A stretch of DNA of 64,000 nt from Desulfuromonas sp. KJ2020 (GTDB lineage Bacteria; Desulfobacterota; Desulfuromonadia; Desulfuromonadales; SZUA-540), in the NCBI RefSeq assembly GCF_024197615.1, contig NZ_JAKUKE010000003.1, forward strand, positions 403,192 to 467,191, in the 5' to 3' direction. Numbering within the stretch: position 1 is the stretch's first letter; the number at the start of each line of letters is the position of its first letter. The notes below the pieces were generated by a model. That model was not told where the DNA came from. It did no database searches and saw only the letters and a list, made by a program, of their open reading frames with translations. Of the stretch, positions 57,365-64,000 are shown in pieces. The position numbers were made by a program, and so were the translations under genes.

Positions 57365-58483
57365 TTATTCCTCGTCTTCGTTAAATCCGTACTGGCCGAG
57401 GAATTCCCGTTTGTAATCGAGGTATTCCCCATTTTCAATCGCTTTTCGGGCCCCTTCGACCATGGTCAGGTAAAAGCGGACATTGTGGATGGCCGCCAGG
57501 ATCGCTGACAGAATTTCGTTGGCGTTATACAGGTGGTGCAGGTAGGCACGGGTGAAGTTGCGGCAGCAGTAGCAGTCACAGGCGCGGTCCACCGGATAGA
57601 AGTCGCGACGATAGCGGCGGTTGGTCAGGCGTATCTTGCCTCGGCTGGTGAACAGGGTGGCGCTGCGGGCGTAGCGGGTGGGAATGACGCAGTCGAACAT
57701 GTCCATGCCCCGCTCGATGCTCTCCAGAATGTCCTCGGGCAGACCGACCCCCATGAGGTAGCGCGGCTTGTTTTCCGGCAAAAAGGGAGCCGTATAGTCC
57801 ACGACCTTTTTCAGCAGTTCCAGCCCCTCGCCGACACTGACGCCGCCAATGGCGTAGCCGGGAAAATCCATGGCCGTCAGGGCTTTGGCGCACTCGCGGC
57901 GTAGATCCTCATAGACGCTCCCCTGTACAATGCCGAAGAGAGCCTGGTCGGCGCGACCGTGGTTCTGCAGGCACTGTTCGGCCCAGCGCAGGGTCTTCTT
58001 GATGGATCTGGCGGCATAGTCGTGGGTGGCCGGGTAGGGGATGCACTCGTCGAAAGCCATGATGATGTCGGCACCAAGGGCATTCTCGATGGCCATGGCC
58101 TCTTTGGGTCCCAGAAATATCTCATCACCTGAATATTCATGGCGAAAGAAAACGCCATCCTCGGTAATTTTTTTCTTGGGCAGGGAAAAGACCTGAAAGC
58201 CGCCGCTGTCGGTGAGAATGGGCTTGTGCCAGTTCATGAAGGTGTGCAGCCCGCCGGCTTTTTCCACTAGGCCTTCGCCAGGCTTGAGGTGCAGGTGATA
58301 GGTGTTGGACAGGATGATCTGGGCGCCGGTCTCTTCGACCTGGGCCGGGGTCATGGCCTTGAGGGCGGCGTGGGTCCCCACGGGCATAAAGATGGGCGTC
58401 TCGATGACGCCGTGAGGGGTGGTGACGCGGCCGCGTCGGGCCGCCGTCTGCTTGTCCTTGGCCAGAAGCTCAAATTGCAGCAT
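57365..58483 (-). CDS. tgt: Queuine tRNA-ribosyltransferase
   Basis: A 372-residue TIM-barrel enzyme that exchanges guanine 34 for preQ1 in tRNAs with GUN anticodons. Substrate and catalytic residues lie in LTDSGGFQVFSL (active-site Asp), FDECIPYP, GIVQGSVY and FDCVIPTRYARSATLF (nucleophile Asp). The zinc site CDCYCC with a later His in FTRAYLHHLY is complete. ATG 58483 gives the normal length and N-terminus (MLQFELLAKDK); the frame remains open for a further 42 codons upstream without any family resemblance. Confidence 0.97.
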   Translation of the reverse strand: MLQFELLAKDKQTAARRGRVTTPHGVIETPIFMPVGTHAALKAMTPAQVEETGAQIILSNTYHLHLKPGEGLVEKAGGLHTFMNWHKPILTDSGGFQVFSLPKKKITEDGVFFRHEYSGDEIFLGPKEAMAIENALGADIIMAFDECIPYPATHDYAARSIKKTLRWAEQCLQNHGRADQALFGIVQGSVYEDLRRECAKALTAMDFPGYAIGGVSVGEGLELLKKVVDYTAPFLPENKPRYLMGVGLPEDILESIERGMDMFDCVIPTRYARSATLFTSRGKIRLTNRRYRRDFYPVDRACDCYCCRNFTRAYLHHLYNANEILSAILAAIHNVRFYLTMVEGARKAIENGEYLDYKREFLGQYGFNEDEE

Positions 58484-58723
58484 GGTATGTGTGTTGTCCT
58501 TGGGGAATAATATTGTGTCGTGTGGGAAACAGGTCGTCGGAGTTAGTAAAAGGAGCCTGCTTCGGCTCATTTTGGGGCCAACTTTAGCAGAAGGAGGATG
58601 GTGGCGCAACCAATTGCTTTACGGTGGTTCAAGGAACACTCCTTTTGGCTTCCCCCTTGGAATGCCCGGCGGTTGCGGGTATGATTGGACATTCAGGGCC
58701 AGAGGGCTAACAGGAGATGAACC

Positions 58724-59665
58724 ATGTTTCTACCGGAAATTCCCGCGGGATTGGAGAAGGCTGAATTCGCCCGGGCGGTATTTGTCCTGGAATTTCAGGA
58801 CCCCTGCGATCTGACAATCGCCCATCTGCTTCGACTGCGTCGGGAACTTCTGCAGGCGACTGCCGTCCTTGCGGCCCTCGAGGGTTCGGCCGAACGTTTC
58901 CGTCAACTCTTTTCGCCTCATGTCAGCGCCGATGTTCAGGGGCGCCGCCGACACCAGAAACCCACTCCCCCTTTTGTCCTGCTGCCTGAGGAGACCCAGG
59001 CCTCTCTTTATGAGGCGGGTGACCTCCTGCGTCTGCCGGTGATTTTCTGGGGCAAGGGGATTGCGGCCATGGGGGATTTTCTGCGGGCGCTGCAGGAGTT
59101 GGGGCGGCAGGGGATCAGTCGGGGTGAGGGGAGTTTTGAGGTGATTGCCCTGGAGACGGCCGATCCGGCCGGCCACTTTAAAAAAATCTGGCGGGAGGGA
59201 CAGCCGGTCGAACTCCTGTGTCCCGCTATTTCTTCGGCTTCCTGGGAGCTGGATCGTCATGGGGGGGTGCCGTCCCATCTCACCCTGCAATTGTTGACGC
59301 CGGCCCGGCTGCTTTCCCATGGGCGACCCCTGTTTCGGCCGGAGTTTGCCCGCCTCTTCCCTTTCGTGCTGCGGCGGGTGACCTCGGTACTCTTTTCCCA
59401 CTGCGGCGTTGAACTTGAAACGGATCCCAGGGAACTGCTCGCTCAGGCCTCCCTGGTGCGAGAGTCCGAGTCCACCCTGCGCTGGGAGGATTGGCGTACG
59501 CTCGAAGGGCAGGACCATGCCATCGATCTCGGCGGCGTGGTCGGCACTACCACCCTGGCCGGCGCCCCTCTCAATCACCTTGCCTGGGTGTTGCGCCTCG
59601 GCGCCCTCATGAACATCGGCAAGAGTGCCTCCTTTGGGCAGGGTCACTACCGCCTGGGGGAGTGA
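58724..59665 (+). CDS. Orphan Cas6-like RAMP protein
   Basis: A 313-residue protein whose C-terminus matches the Cas6 (PF10040-type) RAMP fold: a beta strand GGVVGTTTLAG, a helix LNHLAWVLRLGALMNI, and the glycine-rich GKSASFGQGHYRL loop that contacts crRNA repeat RNA in Cas6 enzymes. The N-terminal half is divergent (RLRRELLQATAVLAALEGSAERFRQLF). No CRISPR array, cas1, cas2 or effector gene is in the window; neighbours are tgt and a zinc-ribbon gene. It could process an array elsewhere, act on other RNAs, or be a relic. An AGGAG ribosome site precedes ATG 58724. Confidence 0.72.
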   Translation: MFLPEIPAGLEKAEFARAVFVLEFQDPCDLTIAHLLRLRRELLQATAVLAALEGSAERFRQLFSPHVSADVQGRRRHQKPTPPFVLLPEETQASLYEAGDLLRLPVIFWGKGIAAMGDFLRALQELGRQGISRGEGSFEVIALETADPAGHFKKIWREGQPVELLCPAISSASWELDRHGGVPSHLTLQLLTPARLLSHGRPLFRPEFARLFPFVLRRVTSVLFSHCGVELETDPRELLAQASLVRESESTLRWEDWRTLEGQDHAIDLGGVVGTTTLAGAPLNHLAWVLRLGALMNIGKSASFGQGHYRLGE

Positions 59666-59746
59666 TGTTCCGGCGCCTCCTGCCTTGCCAAGCACTTCCC
59701 CTCGGTTATACTTTTACAAAATCCAATGATTCTGGGGGGGTGCGCT

Positions 59747-60046
59747 ATGACAGATCTGTGGGAAGAGCGAAAAAAAGCCCTGGAGAACAGTTATTTCTAC
59801 AAACACGAAAAAGAATTGATCGAAAAGATGCGCGACGAGCATCGCGAACAGCTCATTCGGGAACTGTGCCGGAATCGCTGTCCCAAATGTGGTCATGAGA
59901 TTGTTCCCATGGAATTTCGCGGTGTCCCGCTTGATAAGTGCGTAAAGTGCGGCGGTGTCTGGCTGGGTCCCAAAGACTTGCAGATTCTGGCCGAAAAGGA
60001 CCATCGCACCTGGTTTGAACACTGGTTCAAGTCGGAAGAAGAATAA
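59747..60046 (+). CDS. TFIIB-type zinc-ribbon protein
   Basis: A 99-residue protein. The N-terminal helix is charged (EERKKALENSYFYKHEKELIEKMRDEHRE). The C-terminal zinc ribbon has CPKC (C45/C48 region) and CVKCGGVWLGPKDLQIL, the zf-TFIIB family signature. These small proteins are of unknown role. ATG 59747 follows a G-rich ribosome site (GGGGGG); an in-frame ATG at 59726 would add seven residues. It lies about 110 bases upstream of ftsH. Confidence 0.83.
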   Translation: MTDLWEERKKALENSYFYKHEKELIEKMRDEHREQLIRELCRNRCPKCGHEIVPMEFRGVPLDKCVKCGGVWLGPKDLQILAEKDHRTWFEHWFKSEEE

Positions 60047-60155
60047 CGCGGTTGCTGCAAGGCGAAATCAGTCGTTCACCGGTCTGGAGGTGAGAGTGGC
60101 CGTACAGGCCGGATCGCGTTGACTGTCTGCCTTTTGCGTAGTCCCGGGGAACACC

Positions 60156-62045
60156 ATGCCCAAGCTTGTCTGGCGTCAGATTCTTATCCTGGCCCTGGTA
60201 GCCTTTGCCTTCAACGCCTACCTGATCTACCGGGCGCCGGTTGTACCAGAACGGGTTGCTACCGTCAGCTACAGCCTCCTCAAGGAGGAAGCCCGCCGGA
60301 GCAATATCCAGAAGATCACCTTTCAGGATAAATCGATTGAGGGCGTTTTCAGAGAGCCCATTGCTTTGGATGCGGAAAAGACGGCCCCAGATTCTACAGT
60401 CCTCTACCCGCGGTTTTCGGCCACCCTGCCGCCTTTCGATGATCCCGAACTGCTTGAGCTTTTGCAGAAAGGCCAAACCGAGATCAACGTTCTTCCCGAG
60501 GAAGAACCCTCCGCCTGGTCTTCCGTTCTGGTGTACCTGGTTCCCTGGCTGCTCATTATCGGTTTCTGGTGGTTTATCATCAAGGGGCTGCGTAGCCGCG
60601 GCGGCGTCGGCGGCAGCGGTCTGATGGGAAACTTTTCCAAGTCGGGCGCCAAACTCTATTCGCAGGAGCATTCGCGGGTTACCTTCGATGACGTCGCCGG
60701 TTTGGACGAAGCCAAGCAGGAACTTATGGAGGTGGTGGAGTTTCTGCGCTCCCCCAAGAAATTCGCCCGCCTCGGCGGCAAGGTGCCTCGCGGCATCCTG
60801 TTGGTCGGTCCGCCGGGGACGGGCAAGACACTTATGGCCAGGGCAGTGGCTGGTGAGGCCGGGGTTCCCTTCTTCTCTATTTCGGCTTCCCAGTTTATCG
60901 AGATGTTTGTCGGCGTCGGCGCCAGCCGGGTGCGCGATCTGTTCTCCAATGCCAAGAAAAATGCGCCCAGCATTATCTTCATCGATGAACTCGACGCCGT
61001 TGGCCGGTCGCGTGGTACGGGCCTGGGGGGCGGCAATGACGAGCGGGAACAGACCCTGAATCAGCTGCTGGCCGAACTTGACGGTTTTGAGCCCCACGAG
61101 GAAGTCATCATCATGTCGGCGACCAACCGGCCCGATGTGCTTGATCCCGCCCTGCTGCGGCCGGGCCGCTTTGATCGCCAAGTCGTGGTGGAACGCCCCG
61201 ACTGGCGGGCCCGTGAAGCCATCCTGAAGGTGCACACCCGCAAGGTGCCGCTGGCCGATGATGTCGACCTGCAGGTAATTGCGCGCGGGACGCCGGGAAT
61301 GTGCGGAGCGGACCTGGAAAGTCTGGTCAACGAAGCGGCTCTCATTGCCGCCCGGGAGGATCGCGATCAGGTCAGCATGGCCCATCTGGAAACGGCCAAG
61401 GACAAGATTCTCATGGGGGCCGAGCGCAAACTTTTTCTCTCGGAAGAAGAGAAAAAGATTACGGCCTATCATGAAGCCGGGCATACGCTGGTGGCCAAAC
61501 TGCTGCCCGGCGCCGATCCTATTCATAAGGTCACCATCATCCCGCGCGGGCATGCGCTGGGTGTTACCCAACAGTTGCCCGATGATGACCGCTATCACTA
61601 TACCCGGGATTACCTGATGACGCGCATCACCGTGTTCCTTGGGGGGCGGGCGGCGGAAAAGGCCGTTTTCGGGGTGGTGTCGACGGGGGCGCAGAGCGAT
61701 CTCAAGGAGGTGACGGAACTGGCCGAAAAAATGGTCTGCCAGTGGGGGATGAGCGATAAGATCGGACCGGTTACTTTCAGTCGGGGCGAAGAGCACCCTT
61801 TTCTGGGGCGCAAACTGGCGGTTGAGAAGACCTTCAGCGAACAGATGGCCTGGCTGATCGATCAGGAGATCGAAAAGATCATCAAAGAGGGAGAAAAGGG
61901 CGCCGACGAAATTATCGAAAAGCATAGGTCCGCTTTGGAACGATTGGCCGCGGCCTTGCTGGAGGAAGAGGTGCTGGAGAGGGGCCGGGTGGAGAGCATT
62001 ATGAAATCGGCCGAAACGGCTGAGCAGGAAGATCCGTCAGGCTGA
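60156..62045 (+). CDS. ftsH: ATP-dependent zinc metalloprotease FtsH
   Basis: A 629-residue membrane AAA+ protease that degrades misfolded and regulatory proteins. Two membrane helices (about 8-26 and 126-146) flank a periplasmic domain. The AAA module has Walker A GPPGTGKT (218-225), Walker [12 protein letters not shown] and the second-region-of-homology [20 protein letters not shown]. The zinc protease motif HEAGH is at 439-443, with the third ligand region LGGRAAEK ... TGAQSDLKE. Normal length and complete. Confidence 0.96.
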   Translation: MPKLVWRQILILALVAFAFNAYLIYRAPVVPERVATVSYSLLKEEARRSNIQKITFQDKSIEGVFREPIALDAEKTAPDSTVLYPRFSATLPPFDDPELLELLQKGQTEINVLPEEEPSAWSSVLVYLVPWLLIIGFWWFIIKGLRSRGGVGGSGLMGNFSKSGAKLYSQEHSRVTFDDVAGLDEAKQELMEVVEFLRSPKKFARLGGKVPRGILLVGPPGTGKTLMARAVAGEAGVPFFSISASQFIEMFVGVGASRVRDLFSNAKKNAPSIIFIDELDAVGRSRGTGLGGGNDEREQTLNQLLAELDGFEPHEEVIIMSATNRPDVLDPALLRPGRFDRQVVVERPDWRAREAILKVHTRKVPLADDVDLQVIARGTPGMCGADLESLVNEAALIAAREDRDQVSMAHLETAKDKILMGAERKLFLSEEEKKITAYHEAGHTLVAKLLPGADPIHKVTIIPRGHALGVTQQLPDDDRYHYTRDYLMTRITVFLGGRAAEKAVFGVVSTGAQSDLKEVTELAEKMVCQWGMSDKIGPVTFSRGEEHPFLGRKLAVEKTFSEQMAWLIDQEIEKIIKEGEKGADEIIEKHRSALERLAAALLEEEVLERGRVESIMKSAETAEQEDPSG

Positions 62046-62088
62046 AATCAACGTACCGAGGAGACTTTTTCCTGAAGGGAGGCAAGAC

Positions 62089-62469
62089 ATGGGGTTGGGA
62101 TTTACGGTGTTTCTGGCGGGTGTGGCTGCGGCGGGCTATCTGGGCGTGAAGAAGCTCAAGGAGATCGAACGGGAGATTCGCCAGGAGGCGCGGTCTGTCG
62201 CCGAACCCGACCAAGAGAAGCGTCCGTCGGATGTTCAGGTCGAGCCTGAACCAGTACCCCTCGCTGTCGAGACCGAAGAGGGCCTCCCCCTGGAAACCCG
62301 AATCCTCCAGTGCCTGGCCGGGCGCCAGGGGATGCTCCAGACGGAGCTTTATGATGATTTCCCCGAGCAGGATCGCAAGACCATGCAGGGGATTCTTCTG
62401 GAGATGGATCGCGGCGGCCTGCTGCGGAGGGAGAAGGAAGGGAGCACCTACCGGCTCTTCGTGCCCTGA
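62089..62469 (+). CDS. Membrane-anchored winged-helix protein, unknown
   Basis: A 126-residue protein with one N-terminal hydrophobic helix (GFTVFLAGVAAAGYLGVKKL, about 3-22), a charged Pro/Glu-rich linker, and a C-terminal winged helix-like domain (ETRILQCLAGRQGMLQTELYDDFPEQDRKTMQGILLEMDRGGLLRREKEGSTYRLF, described here by its positions 69-124). The fold resembles MarR/ArsR-type winged helices, so it may bind DNA at the membrane or serve as a protein adaptor. It lies 43 bases after ftsH and is probably in the same operon; a terminator follows. Confidence 0.7.
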   Translation: MGLGFTVFLAGVAAAGYLGVKKLKEIEREIRQEARSVAEPDQEKRPSDVQVEPEPVPLAVETEEGLPLETRILQCLAGRQGMLQTELYDDFPEQDRKTMQGILLEMDRGGLLRREKEGSTYRLFVP

Positions 62470-62495
62470 CAAATAGAGCGCGGTTCAGAGCACAA

Positions 62496-62539
62496 ACAGA
62501 AAGGGCCCGCGCATCATGCCGCGGGCCCTTTCTGTTTTT
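62496..62539. terminator. Bidirectional terminator between the ftsH operon and eno
   Basis: CAGAAAGGGCCCGCG (62497-62511) and CGCGGGCCCTTTCTG (62520-62534) form a perfect 15-bp stem with an 8-base loop, extended by A/T pairs. On the plus strand TTTTT follows (62535-62539); on the minus strand TTTG follows. It serves both convergent genes. Confidence 0.93.
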
Positions 62540-62554
62540 CTAACGATCTTTCAA

Positions 62555-63862
<1,308 letters not shown>

Positions 63863-64000
63863 TCAAAAGAATGAGATAGGCCGGCGTGCCGGCGACAGGG
63901 TCTTTATATAGCACAATGGGGGCAATTTGAAACCCCTTTTTCGATCGGCCCAGCGGAGGCAGGGGGTGTTGAAATGATTTGATTTTATTTTGGCCCGGTG

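Noticed and set aside
60027-61925. Frame of 632 codons antisense to ftsH
   Set aside because: Shadow of a highly conserved gene; no ribosome site and no motif.

Overview
The window is 64 kb of a GC-rich bacterial chromosome and looks like a member of the Desulfuromonadia (Desulfuromonas/Geobacter-like Deltaproteobacteria). This placement is inferred from gene content, not from a marker-gene tree. The content includes an OmpB-like multicopper oxidase, a c-type cytochrome fused to a binding protein, PATAN/DUF4388 signalling proteins, a NosL/SCO copper set, and a Wzc kinase paired with a CpsB-type PHP phosphatase. No rRNA, tRNA, insertion sequence, prophage or CRISPR array was seen.

Layout. (1) 1-10.9 kb, plus strand: the 3' end of miaB, two multidomain signalling proteins, a PHP-domain protein, an M42 peptidase, guaB-guaA, a LuxR-type response regulator and a HEPN/MNT toxin-antitoxin pair. 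(2) 10.9-33.5 kb, plus strand: a complete Wzy-dependent surface polysaccharide locus. It has Wzi/Wza/Wzc-type export genes, a CpsB phosphatase, UDP-GalNAcA synthesis (WbpO/WbpP types), five GT4 glycosyltransferases, a Wzy-like polymerase, a WbpV-type reductase, a PglC-type initiating transferase, a WbpM-type dehydratase, and an AT-rich tail with a GT-A-like protein, a flippase and a methyltransferase. (3) 33.7-47.3 kb, minus strand: a self-contained island with copper-protein themes. It has a NosL-like protein, an ABC transporter, an orphan multi-pass membrane protein, a histidine kinase/response regulator pair, a SCO1 protein, a cytochrome c-periplasmic binding protein fusion, two small exported proteins and a 1540-residue multicopper oxidase ending in four near-identical 97-residue repeats. 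(4) 47.4-64 kb: housekeeping genes (galE, a MazG-like protein, a WYL regulator, a Maf-like protein, dnaE, accA, rlpA, tgt, ftsH, eno), interrupted by an orphan Cas6-like RAMP protein and several small uncharacterised genes.

How the parts work together. The polysaccharide locus resembles the sugar-nucleotide gene set of the Pseudomonas aeruginosa O6 O-antigen (wbpO, wbpP, wbpV, wbpM), so GalNAcA and QuiNAc/FucNAc-type sugars are likely in the repeat unit. The minus-strand island reads as one functional module: copper handling (NosL, SCO), an ABC export or membrane-remodelling complex, a two-component sensor and a secreted copper enzyme with a cytochrome partner. A perfect 11-bp inverted repeat lies inside the promoter of the kinase gene, and a related TAACC/GGTTA repeat lies upstream of the nosL-like gene.

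Main candidates for new biology: the cytochrome-binding protein/multicopper oxidase island; a pair of diverged structured intergenic elements (near 10.94 and 16.36 kb) around the polysaccharide export block; the orphan Cas6-like protein; and a PATAN protein whose C-terminus looks like a small GTPase that has lost its P-loop.
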